From assembly GCF_001613795.1 (NCBI RefSeq), contig NZ_LPVZ01000020.1:1-64000 (forward strand): a stretch of DNA of 64,000 nucleotides, in the 5' to 3' direction. A program made the position numbers and the translations under genes. Origin of the DNA: Thalassospira sp. MCCC 1A01148. GTDB taxonomy: Bacteria; Pseudomonadota; Alphaproteobacteria; Rhodospirillales; Thalassospiraceae. The notes under the pieces were generated by a model. It saw only the letters and a list, made by a program, of their open reading frames with translations, searched no databases and had not been told where the DNA came from. Shown in pieces: positions 1-8,253 of the stretch; within the stretch, counting starts at the first letter, position 1; every line of letters begins with the position of its first letter.

Positions 1-608
1 CGCCAAGTCCGCGTCGCCGTCTCGTTGGCGCCGCACCCCGTCGGTGGAGGCGGGTTATAGGCCCCACTCCCAAAACTGTCAAACCCTTTTTTGGAAAAAA
101 ATGACAGAAAAATACAAATTTGTGAAAACAGGCCAAACGGTACGGAACCGGGGGATTTCGGCCATCATCCAGTGGTTGAGAAACAGAGCGCCAACTTGGA
201 TCGTGCAAACTTGTATCCAGAGGAATTCCCAGCGCCCCTGACACCCAAGTAAGGAACCAAAAGCCCAACCCCATGAGGCATGAAAGACAAGCTACATATA
301 GTATGTGTCACTTCAGGTATCAGCAGCCTGTCACGGTGAAGAAGGTTACAGTTCGTTTTTGCCTGCCTTGTTATTGCCATTCTGGGCTGGCACATCATCG
401 CCGCCCATCGCGCCTAAGGCGGCAGGAGTCCTTCAACGGTTCGTAAAGGAAATCGCGCCATTATGGTGTCGACGGGTTCCGAATTTACCCGCGGCAATTC
501 GCATTTCACATCGACAAATCTTTTATGTATAAGGTTTGAGACGATGTTGCCGGAAAGAGCAACGGTCCGGGTAGACTGATTATTGGCTTTTAGGGGAGTT
601 CTACGGCA
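1..608. other. Gene-free region upstream of the M23 peptidase gene
   Basis: I see no convincing coding sequence here; the short open frames lack ribosome binding sites and family resemblance. The first 30 bases contain a 6-bp inverted repeat (CGCCAA at 1-6, TTGGCG at 25-30) in a GC-rich stretch. The right end carries the promoter and ribosome binding site of the peptidase gene. The left edge is cut by the window, so an upstream transcript may end here. Confidence 0.5.
505..533 (+). promoter_or_regulatory. Probable sigma-70 promoter of the M23 peptidase gene
   Basis: TTCACA (505-510) and TATAAG (528-533) are separated by 17 bases, close to the housekeeping consensus. The start codon lies 75 bases downstream, with an AGGGGAG ribosome binding site just before it. 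The call is by eye only. Confidence 0.5.
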
Positions 609-1916
609 ATGGCCGGAAGAGACTTGGTTTCTATTGCAACTGTGATGGTAATTCTGGGGGGAACAACCGGATATCTGTTATCCGATCATTATTCCAACGC
701 CTCGGATACGGCCCTGTCTGCCAGCGCTGCCGAAAGCCTCGACATGGACGGCAATGCCTCTATTACCGAGACTGCCAGCATTCCCGACATTGAACCGCGC
801 CGTGAAACGGTCGTCCTTGAACAGGGATCGAACCTGATGGCGACACTGACAGCCACCGGCCTTGAGCGCACATCTGCCTATAATGCAATTGAAGCGCTTC
901 GCGATGTCTTTAATCCGCGCAAACTGCGCGCCGGACAGGAATTCGATCTTGTATACGCAGCAGACGCCCAGGACGATATCGAACTTCTTGACCAACTGAG
1001 CTTCCAGCCGGACCCAGAAACCATTGTTTCGGTCTCGCGTACTGATGACGGCTATCAGGCTTCTTCGGACAAAATCGAACTGACTCCCGCGCGTAATGTT
1101 GCCTCGGGCACGATTGAGCAGAGCCTGTTTTTGGCCGCCGAGCGCAATGGTGTTCCGATCCCGGTTTTGATGGACCTGATCGAGCTTTATTCTTACGAGG
1201 TCGACTTCCAGCGCGACATCCAGCCGGGCGACAGCTTTGAAGTCATGTATCAGGAACTCAACAATGATGCCGGTGAGCGGGTTCGCTTTGGCGATGTGCT
1301 TTATGCCAGCATGACACTGAGCGGTCATGAGGTTCGGCTTTATTCCTATACCGACAGCAATGGCGAGACCGACTTCTATAATCAGAAGGGTGAGTCTTAT
1401 CGCCGCGCACTGATGCGGACACCGATCAACGGTGCGCGCCTTTCATCAGGGTATGGCAAGCGCAAGCACCCGATCCTTGGTTACACCAAGATGCACAAAG
1501 GCATCGACTTTGCCGCCCCGACCGGCACCCCGATCTTTGCCGCCGGTAATGGTACGATTGCCAAGATTGGCCGCAATGGTGGTTATGGCAACTACATCCT
1601 GATCCGCCACAACGATTCCTATGACACCGCCTATGCCCATATGAACGGCTTTGCCAAGGGCCTGAAACAGGGATCGCGCGTCAAGCAGGGGGATGTGATT
1701 GGGTATGTCGGCACCACTGGTCGCTCGACCGGCCCGCATCTGCATTACGAGATCCTGAAGAACAACACCCAGGTCAACCCGATCCGCATCAAAATGCCGA
1801 GTGGCAAGACGCTCAAGGGGGATGAACTGGATCGCTTCTTGGCAGATTCCGACGGCCTTCGGAAACAATATGCCGAGCTTGCGATCAGCAACCGCAAGAT
1901 TGCGAGCGCTGAGTAA
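609..1916 (+). CDS. M23 family metallopeptidase (murein endopeptidase), membrane-anchored
   Basis: A 435-residue cell-wall peptidase, expected to cut peptide cross-links in peptidoglycan in the periplasm. An N-terminal hydrophobic segment (about residues 6-26) should act as an uncleaved anchor or signal. The middle part (about 50-270) resembles the LysM/OapA-like region found before M23 domains in MepM/YebA-type proteins. The C-terminal LytM domain has the zinc ligands H296 and D300 in HKGID and H379 in HLH, with H344 of YAHM and H377 as the other catalytic histidines, so it should be active. AGGGGAG precedes the ATG. It is monocistronic, with a promoter upstream and a strong terminator downstream. 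Family is clear; substrate bond is inferred. Confidence 0.9.
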   Translation: MAGRDLVSIATVMVILGGTTGYLLSDHYSNASDTALSASAAESLDMDGNASITETASIPDIEPRRETVVLEQGSNLMATLTATGLERTSAYNAIEALRDVFNPRKLRAGQEFDLVYAADAQDDIELLDQLSFQPDPETIVSVSRTDDGYQASSDKIELTPARNVASGTIEQSLFLAAERNGVPIPVLMDLIELYSYEVDFQRDIQPGDSFEVMYQELNNDAGERVRFGDVLYASMTLSGHEVRLYSYTDSNGETDFYNQKGESYRRALMRTPINGARLSSGYGKRKHPILGYTKMHKGIDFAAPTGTPIFAAGNGTIAKIGRNGGYGNYILIRHNDSYDTAYAHMNGFAKGLKQGSRVKQGDVIGYVGTTGRSTGPHLHYEILKNNTQVNPIRIKMPSGKTLKGDELDRFLADSDGLRKQYAELAISNRKIASAE

Positions 1917-1939
1917 GATCGAGAACCAAACATCGCTTT

Positions 1940-1967
1940 AAAAACCCGCCCACGTGGCGGGTTTTTT
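1940..1967 (+). terminator. Rho-independent terminator of the M23 peptidase gene
   Basis: An 11-bp stem (AAAAACCCGCC with GGCGGGTTTTT) around a CACGT loop, followed by a T tract. It sits 23 bases after the stop codon. The A-rich 5' side could also let it work on the opposite strand for the convergent ABC transporter gene. Confidence 0.9.
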
Positions 1968-2144
1968 GTTTTTCAAGGAAACCGACAATCGGGAAGCAGG
2001 ATTATTCGCCCTGCTGTTGGCGAGGAACGTTACCGGGGCTTTGGAGTGGGAGAAACTCACGACCATGCTGCTGGCGGCACAATAGAGGCAAAATACCGAA
2101 ACGTTACGGTACTCTGTGAGAACAGATGACAGCATTGGCGTTGA

Positions 2145-3941
2145 TCAGGCAGCGTCGCGGGCGAACTGCAGCTTGGCAAGACGGCCATAGAGCGGAGAGC
2201 TTTCGAGCAATTCCTGATGTGTCCCGACCGCAACCAGTTTGCCATCATCAATCACGGCAATACGATCTGCGTGCTGCACCGTGGCAAGACGATGGGCAAT
2301 CACCAACGTCGTGCGCTGGGTCATGATGGTTTCAAGCGCCTTTTGCACAACCTGTTCACTTTCGGCATCAAGCGCACTGGTGGCTTCATCAAGCAGAAGG
2401 ATGGTTGGATTGCGCAGGATCGCCCGTGCAATCGCAATGCGCTGACGTTGCCCACCCGACAGGCGAACGCCCTTTTCCCCAAGGAACGTATTGAAACCAT
2501 CGGGCAAGCGATCAAGAAACTCGCTGGCATGCGCAGCATCGGCGGCGGCACGGACGTCGTCATCGGTCGCATCGGGGCGACCATAGCGAATATTATCCCA
2601 TGCATTGGCGGCAAAGATCACTGGATCCTGTGCCACCAGACCGATACGTTCGCGCACGGCGACAGGATCGGCTGTCTTGATATCCACCCCGTCTACCCGG
2701 ATGACACCGCTTGCGGGATCATAGAACCGCAGGAGCAATTGGAAGACCGTGGTTTTGCCCGCACCGGACGGACCAACAAGTGCAACTGTTTCACCCGGCT
2801 TGACCGATAGGCTGAGCCCTTCAAGGGCCGAACGGTCCGGGCGCGCGGGATAGTGGAAGGTCACATTTTCAAAATTGACGTGACCCTGATGGGGTACGGG
2901 CATCGCAACCGGATTTGACGGCGCCTTGATTTCTGGTTCGGTCGATAGCAGCGCGACAAGCCGTTCGGCCGCACCAGCCGCACGTTGCAGGTCGCCGACG
3001 ACTTCACTGATCGCGCCAACCGATCCGGCAACGACCACAGCATAGAAAACAAAGGCCGAGAGCTCACCGGCTGAAATCGTACCATCAAGAACATCATGAC
3101 CGCCGATCCAAAGGATCGTGCCGACCGCCCCAAACACCATGACAATGACGATGGCGGTCAGAAGTGCGCGGGCGGAAATGCGTGCGACAGCTGTTCTGAA
3201 TGCGCCTTCGACATGACCGCTGAAACGTTTGCTTTCGATTTCTTCGTGGGTATAGGCCTGCACAGTTCGCAGTGCGTTCAGCGTTTCTTCTGAAAAGGCA
3301 CTGACATCCGCGACACGGTCCTGGGATTCGCGTGACAGGCGACGCACACGACGACCATAGCCAACAATCGGGATAACCACCAACGGCACGACCAGCAAGA
3401 CCAAGGCTGTGAGCTTGGGGCTGGTGATCGCCAGCATCGTCAGGCCGCCGACAAACATCAACGCATTGCGCAACGCAATCGAGACACTTGAGCCAATGAC
3501 AGATTGCAGCAGCGTTGTATCCGTTGTCAGGCGCGAGAGCACCTCACCGGTTCTGGTGACTTCAAAAAAGGCCGAATCCAGTCGGATGATATGGCGATAA
3601 ACCGCCGAACGAATATCGGCAACCACGCGCTCCCCGATCCAGGAGACCAGGAAAAACCGCATATAGCTGGCACCTGCCAGCAGAAGCGTGACCGCAAACA
3701 GGACAAACAGCGCGCGGTCAAGCAGTGCGCCGTCACCTTCGGCAAAGCCTTCATCGACCAGCATGCGCAGACCATTGCCAAGCGCCAGCACCGTACCCGA
3801 TGCGGTTACCAGTGCAATCAACGCCCCTATCAGCTGCAAACGATACTTTGTAACGAAAGGAACAATGGCGCGGAGCGACGAAAGGTTCCGGCTGGTTTCA
3901 CGATCGATGAGTTTTGCAGAAGAAGTCGGTGTACGCGCCAA
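2145..3941 (-). CDS. ABC exporter half-transporter, fused permease and ATPase (ABCB/MsbA type)
   Basis: A 598-residue inner-membrane exporter subunit that should work as a homodimer. The N-terminal half holds six predicted membrane helices (about residues 30-310). The ATPase half carries Walker A GPSGAGKTT (about 389-397), signature LSGGQRQR (about 492-499), Walker B ILLLDEATSALD (about 514-525) and the H-loop histidine in IAHRL. All catalytic motifs are intact. The family includes lipid A flippases (MsbA) and drug exporters, and the sequence alone does not decide the substrate. No partner permease or fusion protein is adjacent. cyaY lies 46 bases upstream on the same strand. Confidence 0.9.
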   Translation of the reverse strand: MARTPTSSAKLIDRETSRNLSSLRAIVPFVTKYRLQLIGALIALVTASGTVLALGNGLRMLVDEGFAEGDGALLDRALFVLFAVTLLLAGASYMRFFLVSWIGERVVADIRSAVYRHIIRLDSAFFEVTRTGEVLSRLTTDTTLLQSVIGSSVSIALRNALMFVGGLTMLAITSPKLTALVLLVVPLVVIPIVGYGRRVRRLSRESQDRVADVSAFSEETLNALRTVQAYTHEEIESKRFSGHVEGAFRTAVARISARALLTAIVIVMVFGAVGTILWIGGHDVLDGTISAGELSAFVFYAVVVAGSVGAISEVVGDLQRAAGAAERLVALLSTEPEIKAPSNPVAMPVPHQGHVNFENVTFHYPARPDRSALEGLSLSVKPGETVALVGPSGAGKTTVFQLLLRFYDPASGVIRVDGVDIKTADPVAVRERIGLVAQDPVIFAANAWDNIRYGRPDATDDDVRAAADAAHASEFLDRLPDGFNTFLGEKGVRLSGGQRQRIAIARAILRNPTILLLDEATSALDAESEQVVQKALETIMTQRTTLVIAHRLATVQHADRIAVIDDGKLVAVGTHQELLESSPLYGRLAKLQFARDAA

Positions 3942-3987
3942 GGCACTTTATTCCATATGCAATGGGAACCACGCGGCCAATCAGTGA

Positions 3988-4320
3988 TCAGCCAAGATCA
4001 AGTTTGTTACCGGTTTTGACCGCAAGATCGGCAGAGAGCTGATCATTGAGCGTGGTCGAGCCACGCGTCGAGGTCCATGTTTCGTTATCTTCATCAAAGT
4101 CATAGTGGCTTGCGCCGCTGACCGGTGAAGACAGCCAAACCTGACGGTTGGGACCATGCTTGTTAATGATGAATTGTTCGCCCGAATCGAGTTCGATGGT
4201 CAGGATGCCCGACTGCAAATCGACTTCAAGGTCATCGCCCAATGCATCGTCAATAACGTCGGAAAGCGTTTCAATGGTCTCGTCTGCTATCTGATGGAAG
4301 CGGGTTTCCTCAAGGGCCAC
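3988..4320 (-). CDS. cyaY: Frataxin-like iron donor protein CyaY
   Basis: A 110-residue frataxin homologue of typical length. It begins with the usual helix (FHQIADETIETLSDVIDD) rich in acidic residues, followed by the beta-sheet core with the conserved IINKHGPNRQVWLSSP segment and the tryptophan in ETWTSTRG. Frataxins bind iron on the acidic helix and modulate Fe-S cluster assembly with IscS in the cytoplasm. No isc or suf genes are nearby. It may be co-transcribed with the ABC exporter gene downstream. Confidence 0.92.
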   Translation of the reverse strand: MALEETRFHQIADETIETLSDVIDDALGDDLEVDLQSGILTIELDSGEQFIINKHGPNRQVWLSSPVSGASHYDFDEDNETWTSTRGSTTLNDQLSADLAVKTGNKLDLG

Positions 4321-4535
4321 AGTCTTGTTCTCCGTCTGTCATCGGGGTCAAACGCCCCGGCAAGGCGACAATCAATTGTTGGCGCACCATACTATATAAA
4401 GTGACCTGTGCAAGTATGCATAAGCACGGTTGCGAGAAAAGCTTGAAACACGGGCCAAGCACTGCTAAACGACCGCCAGATCGCTACTGCACTCCCCTCA
4501 TTTGGCGTTAATCGGATAATTACCGGTTACAGGGG

Positions 4536-4564
4536 TTGCGCGAGCCGATTTTTTACACTATACA
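4536..4564 (+). promoter_or_regulatory. Probable sigma-70 promoter of rpmE
   Basis: TTGCGC (4536-4541) and TATACA (4559-4564) with a 17-base spacer, 29 bases before the rpmE start codon. A GGAG ribosome binding site (4581-4584) lies between promoter and ATG. Confidence 0.6.
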
Positions 4565-4593
4565 CCGCGCTTCAAATTCCGGAGTGATAGGCG

Positions 4594-4818
4594 ATGAAAA
4601 AAGATATCCATCCCGATTACCATGAGATCACCGTTCAGATGACTGACGGCAGCACCTTCACCACGCAGTCGACCTGGGGCAATCCGGGCGATGTGTTGAA
4701 GCTCGACATCGATCCGAAAAGCCACCCGGCTTGGACTGGTGTTCACCGTCTTCTGGACAGCGGCGGGCAGCTTGCTAAGTTCAAAAAGCGCTTCGCTGGT
4801 TTCAATATCGGCAACTAA
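4594..4818 (+). CDS. rpmE: 50S ribosomal protein L31
   Basis: A 74-residue L31 with the diagnostic N-terminal [12 protein letters not shown] and the conserved [11 protein letters not shown] and KFKKRF motifs. It lacks the CxxC zinc-ribbon cysteines, so it is the zinc-independent (C-minus) type usual in many alphaproteobacteria. GGAG lies 9 bases before the ATG. It is flanked by its own promoter and a terminator, so it is probably a single-gene unit. Confidence 0.97.
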   Translation: MKKDIHPDYHEITVQMTDGSTFTTQSTWGNPGDVLKLDIDPKSHPAWTGVHRLLDSGGQLAKFKKRFAGFNIGN

Positions 4819-4852
4819 GCAAAGAACACGTTCTTGTGTTCTGTGGGATCAG

Positions 4853-4890
4853 CGCCCGTCGCATCTTCTTGATGCCGCGGGCGTTTTTCT
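4853..4890 (+). terminator. Rho-independent terminator of rpmE
   Basis: An imperfect GC-rich stem (CGCCCGTCGCATC with GATGCCGCGGGCG) with a TTCTT loop and a TTTTTCTTT tail, about 35 bases after the rpmE stop. Confidence 0.85.
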
Positions 4891-4934
4891 TTGTCTAAAC
4901 CCTGAATCTGCATAGCTGTTAACGATAAAAAACT

Positions 4935-4951
4935 ATAGTTGAAACAACTAT
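4935..4951. promoter_or_regulatory. 17-bp palindrome, possible operator upstream of the cyclase gene
   Basis: ATAGTTG and CAACTAT are perfect 7-bp arms around AAA, about 125 bases before the cyclase start codon. A second small inverted repeat (TGGCA, six T, TGCCA) lies at about 4984-5000. This looks like a dimeric regulator site; no regulator can be named. Confidence 0.35.
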
Positions 4952-5074
4952 TAGAAGTTATGGAGCATATGTGATGGTGGTTTTGGCATTTTTTTGCCAT
5001 AATCTCCTTCGTTAGGATAAGGCAGCTTCGATTCTGCTGTCAGGTCCTGCTTGAACGCATCACCAGGCTCTTAC

Positions 5075-6913
5075 ATGAATCAAGTGACGGCACGTAACCA
5101 GGTTAGCTACGAGGTCTATGTTAAAGACCGTTCAGGCCGGTGGCAGATCCACGGCCACTTTACTGGTACGCAAAAAAAGCAGGCCGAAGAAGAAGCCAAA
5201 CAGATCGAACGCGCAAATCACGTGTCGGGTGTTAAGGTTATTCGCGAGGTTTATAACCACGCGACAAACAGTTCCGACGAATATGTGGTCTATGAGACGC
5301 GCGGTCAGGGTAATCTGGAAAACACCAATCCGCAGGCAAAGCCAAAGCGTCCTTCCGCGTCAAAACCAAAAGCACAACGTCCGACTCATTCACCAGCCCC
5401 CTCGCCTTCAAAGGCTGAAGAACCAGAAGACACGGCAAGTAACTCCGCACCGGCTGCCGCGAAGAAGCCCTCTGCAGCAAGACCGTCAAATGCTCTGGCT
5501 GAAAGCCAAAGTCTGGTTGGTCTGGGGCTTAAGATGTTGGTGGCATTTTGTGTTGCGATCGCAGTGGGTCTTGCAACCATGCTGCTTGCCGCCAAAGGAC
5601 TGGAATTCCTGCCGGGAATGGGACTTAACGTCAGTCAGAGCTTCTACGACAAGATCAACTTCCTGTCCTTTACCGTTGGCTTTTTGGCGAGCGTCGTCCC
5701 GATGTTGATGGCGCTGACCAAAAAGTTCAAGGGCCGCGCCCGCAGATCATCCAGTTCTTTCGCGCACCCGACCAAGTCCAGAGCGACCCGACCTGGCAAA
5801 AGCAAGGGTGGTGCACAAGGCTCCAGCCCTGACGCCCGGCGCAAGACAGCAGCCGAAATGGCGGCAGAGATTGAACGCGAGGATAGCGGCGAAACCGCTG
5901 ATGATACGCAAGCCTCAGACGATCAGACTGACGAACAGCAACAAGAAGAACCCCAAGCCCCGATCGACGATACACCTGACAAGCCAATGGTCGAAACGCG
6001 CGAAATTCGCGCCACCCGCGAGCAGATGCGTGATTTCATCACGGGTTCGATCAAAGCAATCCAGCGCACAGTGCCGTCGCTGGACGCCTATCACAAGTTT
6101 GGCGTCAATCTGTATGTTGCCGGGGCATGTGACGCGTGTAGCGAAAAGCACGCCCTTGATCAAAAAGACGGGCGCATTATCCTGCGCGATTGCATTTCAG
6201 CACTTGGTGCGAACAAGAGCATGGCCGATACGTTCTGCAAGAATGTTGATGCCTATATCCTTGAGCCAAAATACAAGGATATGTACGGTGCCGGCCGCCA
6301 GTCCATGGATGCCTATATCAAGGATGAGAAGAGCATCAATTCATCGGTATCCAAGGCGCTTGCCGATTGGAGTGAGAAACCCGCTGCGGGTCCGCAAGGT
6401 GCCGCCGGCAAAAAGCTTCATGCGTTGATGTTCACCGATATTGTCAATTCCACAGCCAAAACCCAGGAACTGGGTGATCATGGCGCGCAGCAAATGGTGC
6501 ATATCCACAACCAGATTGTGCGTACTGCCCTGATCAATAATTATGGCAAGGAAGTCAAACATATGGGTGACGGTATCATGGCCGTCTTCCCGTCATCGGC
6601 AAGCTCTGTTGAGGCAGCAATTGAAATCCAGAAGAACATGGCCTCGCACAATGCCAGCCAGGACCTGAAATTCCAGATCCGCATTGGCATCAATGCCGGT
6701 GAAGCCATTGCCGAAGAAAATGACCTGTTTGGCAGTGTGGTGCAGCTTGCCGCACGTGTCTGTGCACAAGCAGGAGGCGACGAAACGCTTGTGTCGGAGA
6801 ATGTCAAAAATACGTATAGTGGCAGCCGGGCGAGTTTCGTTTCACAGGGCACCCGCCAGATGAAGGGCTTTTCAGACCCGATTGAGGTTTTCCAGGTTCA
6901 GGCCCGGACCTAA
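5075..6913 (+). CDS. Membrane-associated class III adenylate/guanylate cyclase-domain protein
   Basis: A 612-residue protein: a basic N-terminal domain, a Pro/Lys-rich linker, two membrane helices (about 148-170 and 193-214), an acidic cytoplasmic linker, a helical middle domain with CDACSEKH, and a C-terminal class III cyclase domain (about 446-605). Metal-binding D455 (FTDIVNST) and D499 (MGDG) are present, as is the lysine before MGDG that favours ATP. In the transition-state Asn-x3-Arg pair the Asn is Gln (Q557, R561 in VQLAAR). A TTG at 5051 is an alternative start; the ATG is preferred, though its ribosome site is weak. It probably makes a cyclic nucleotide; activity is not certain. Confidence 0.8.
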   Translation: MNQVTARNQVSYEVYVKDRSGRWQIHGHFTGTQKKQAEEEAKQIERANHVSGVKVIREVYNHATNSSDEYVVYETRGQGNLENTNPQAKPKRPSASKPKAQRPTHSPAPSPSKAEEPEDTASNSAPAAAKKPSAARPSNALAESQSLVGLGLKMLVAFCVAIAVGLATMLLAAKGLEFLPGMGLNVSQSFYDKINFLSFTVGFLASVVPMLMALTKKFKGRARRSSSSFAHPTKSRATRPGKSKGGAQGSSPDARRKTAAEMAAEIEREDSGETADDTQASDDQTDEQQQEEPQAPIDDTPDKPMVETREIRATREQMRDFITGSIKAIQRTVPSLDAYHKFGVNLYVAGACDACSEKHALDQKDGRIILRDCISALGANKSMADTFCKNVDAYILEPKYKDMYGAGRQSMDAYIKDEKSINSSVSKALADWSEKPAAGPQGAAGKKLHALMFTDIVNSTAKTQELGDHGAQQMVHIHNQIVRTALINNYGKEVKHMGDGIMAVFPSSASSVEAAIEIQKNMASHNASQDLKFQIRIGINAGEAIAEENDLFGSVVQLAARVCAQAGGDETLVSENVKNTYSGSRASFVSQGTRQMKGFSDPIEVFQVQART

Positions 6914-7035
6914 GCCAACCGGCAGTTCTGCAAGACATCCAGTGGTTTTTGGTAAAATGCTGGCCACGGCCAAACCGCACTGCTGCCGTATCTGACTTCC
7001 ACGACAATCATATCCGGTGAAAGACAGGCGCTTGC

Positions 7036-7509
7036 CTAGCTGTTGCAGCTGGCGGCAACCTGCAGCTCCATGCGCGCGGCGCGCATGTAAAGTGAATGTG
7101 CTCTGCCCATTAAATCAAGAAGCCCGGGCGAGAGAAAGCCGCATTCTTCATGGGAATCTGCGGTACAAACGCGGATATCAACCATCAGGTCATCAATATC
7201 CACCGCATCACACCACGCAATTTCGCCTTCTTCGACGGCACGCACGGCAAGAAGCCACGCCATTGCCCGGATCAACCGCGTGGTCATGCGCATCTCTTCA
7301 ACGCATTGTGCAGCAGCTTCACGGCTGCTATTTCGCCTGTTTTGCCCACGATGTGCCGAAAGGTAATTTCGGGCCTCTACCAACAATGTAAAGGCTTCAT
7401 CGTAGGTACGCGAAAAATGAACAACCGAGAAATTGCCATGATACGACGTCGGGTCGGACGCCGGTGGATGCTCGTACGTCATCTTGAATATATTGGGAAG
7501 ATCATACAT
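7036..7509 (-). CDS. rcdA: DUF1465 protein, RcdA-like regulator of CtrA degradation
   Basis: The core helical segment (FTLLVEARNYL, then EEMRMTTRLIRAMAWLLAVRAVEEGEI) matches the DUF1465/RcdA family. In Caulobacter, RcdA acts with CpdR and PopA as an adaptor that delivers CtrA and other substrates to the ClpXP protease at the cell pole. The ATG at 7509 gives 157 residues; a TTG at 7533 would add eight. Neither has a good ribosome binding site. A promoter and a terminator-like hairpin lie directly upstream, see those entries. The gene converges with the cyclase gene. Family assignment is good; the partner network here is inferred. Confidence 0.8.
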   Translation of the reverse strand: MYDLPNIFKMTYEHPPASDPTSYHGNFSVVHFSRTYDEAFTLLVEARNYLSAHRGQNRRNSSREAAAQCVEEMRMTTRLIRAMAWLLAVRAVEEGEIAWCDAVDIDDLMVDIRVCTADSHEECGFLSPGLLDLMGRAHSLYMRAARMELQVAASCNS

Positions 7510-7539
7510 CGCTTCAAGGAAGGAAGCGCACAAATAGAA

Positions 7540-7564
7540 AGACCGCCCTCTTGCGGGGCGGTCT
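7540..7564 (-). terminator. Terminator-like hairpin in the rcdA leader
   Basis: On the minus strand, AGACCGCC pairs with GGCGGTCT around a 9-base loop, followed by TTCTATTTG. It lies 31 to 55 bases before the ATG of rcdA and about 50 bases after a predicted transcription start, so it could attenuate rcdA or end a short RNA. Confidence 0.6.
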
Positions 7565-7620
7565 CACCTCAACCTGCTAAACTTGCCGGACTTTTTTGGT
7601 TTTGTTTTTATTGTGTGCGA

Positions 7621-7649
7621 ACTTTAGCCAGCGCTTTACAAGCGGTCAA
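7621..7649 (-). promoter_or_regulatory. Probable sigma-70 promoter reading toward rcdA
   Basis: On the minus strand TTGACC (7644-7649) and TAAAGT (7621-7626) are 17 bases apart, a good match to the housekeeping consensus. Transcription would start near 7614 and meet the hairpin at 7540-7564 before rcdA. Confidence 0.6.
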
Positions 7650-7763
7650 GGCTATTCATGGCACAAATGTGACAATACGTATTAACCCGTACTATTTTGC
7701 GGATTAAGGTGCACCAAACACGACCAAACAAACGCGCATCGCACGTTTAAATAACTGAGTATA

Positions 7764-7800
7764 AAGAAAAAAGAAAAAGAACCGCCCTGAAAAGGGCGGC
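7764..7800 (-). terminator. Rho-independent terminator of the DUF1192 gene
   Basis: On the minus strand CCGCCC pairs with GGGCGG around TTTTCA, followed by TTCTTTTTCTTTTTT. It is about 170 bases after the stop codon of the minus-strand gene. Confidence 0.75.
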
Positions 7801-7970
7801 TCAGTTTAACAGGGAGGCATCGAAACATCACGTTCGACAAGGGGGCCATCAGATGACCCTCTAATCCACATATAAGACGGCAAGTTTAATTTTCAATTAA
7901 CCCCAGGTTTAAAAAAATCATCCTCACGTCCAGTATTTGGAAGGTGGTCGCGATGCCGTTCATCATCGTT

Positions 7971-8159
7971 TCAATTTTTGAATAGTGCTTCGGCACCTGC
8001 AACTGCGCCTTTGCGATGCGTCAGCGCCTCATCCACATGTTTAATTTCGCGTTCCAGTGCGGCGCGGTAGTCTTTTAGGCTGTCGACTGACATTCCTTCG
8101 AGATTACGCGGCAGGCCAAATTCACCACCCTTGAAGATTGCGCCATCTTCTTCGTCCAC
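7971..8159 (-). CDS. DUF1192 family small protein
   Basis: A short protein with the DUF1192 pattern: an acidic N-terminus (VDEEDGAIF), a G-x-P segment, then a helix beginning MSVDSLKDYRAALEREI and ending near AEALFKN. The function of the family is unknown. GGAGG directly abuts an ATG (8163-8165) but lies 6 bases before a GTG at 8157-8159, so GTG is the likely start (62 residues). A longer frame reaches 8315 but would overlap the divergent oxidoreductase gene and lacks support. Confidence 0.75.
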   Translation of the reverse strand: MDEEDGAIFKGGEFGLPRNLEGMSVDSLKDYRAALEREIKHVDEALTHRKGAVAGAEALFKN

Positions 8160-8253
8160 GATCATCCTCCATTGTTTCCGGCCACGCTCGGTCATTGAAT
8201 TTCCTACAAGCCCTAGATAGGTATTAAACGCAGTCTTCGCCAATGAGGTCCTT

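Larger units (their letters stand above)
7565..7970. other. Gene-free stretch between DUF1192 and rcdA
   Basis: No coding sequence is supported. It holds the terminator of the DUF1192 gene and the predicted rcdA promoter, both on the minus strand. The remainder is A+T-rich with no other clear structure. Confidence 0.6.

Noticed and set aside
5051..5074. TTG start for the cyclase gene
   Set aside because: It would add eight residues with no family support and no ribosome binding site; the ATG at 5075 is preferred, though not proven.
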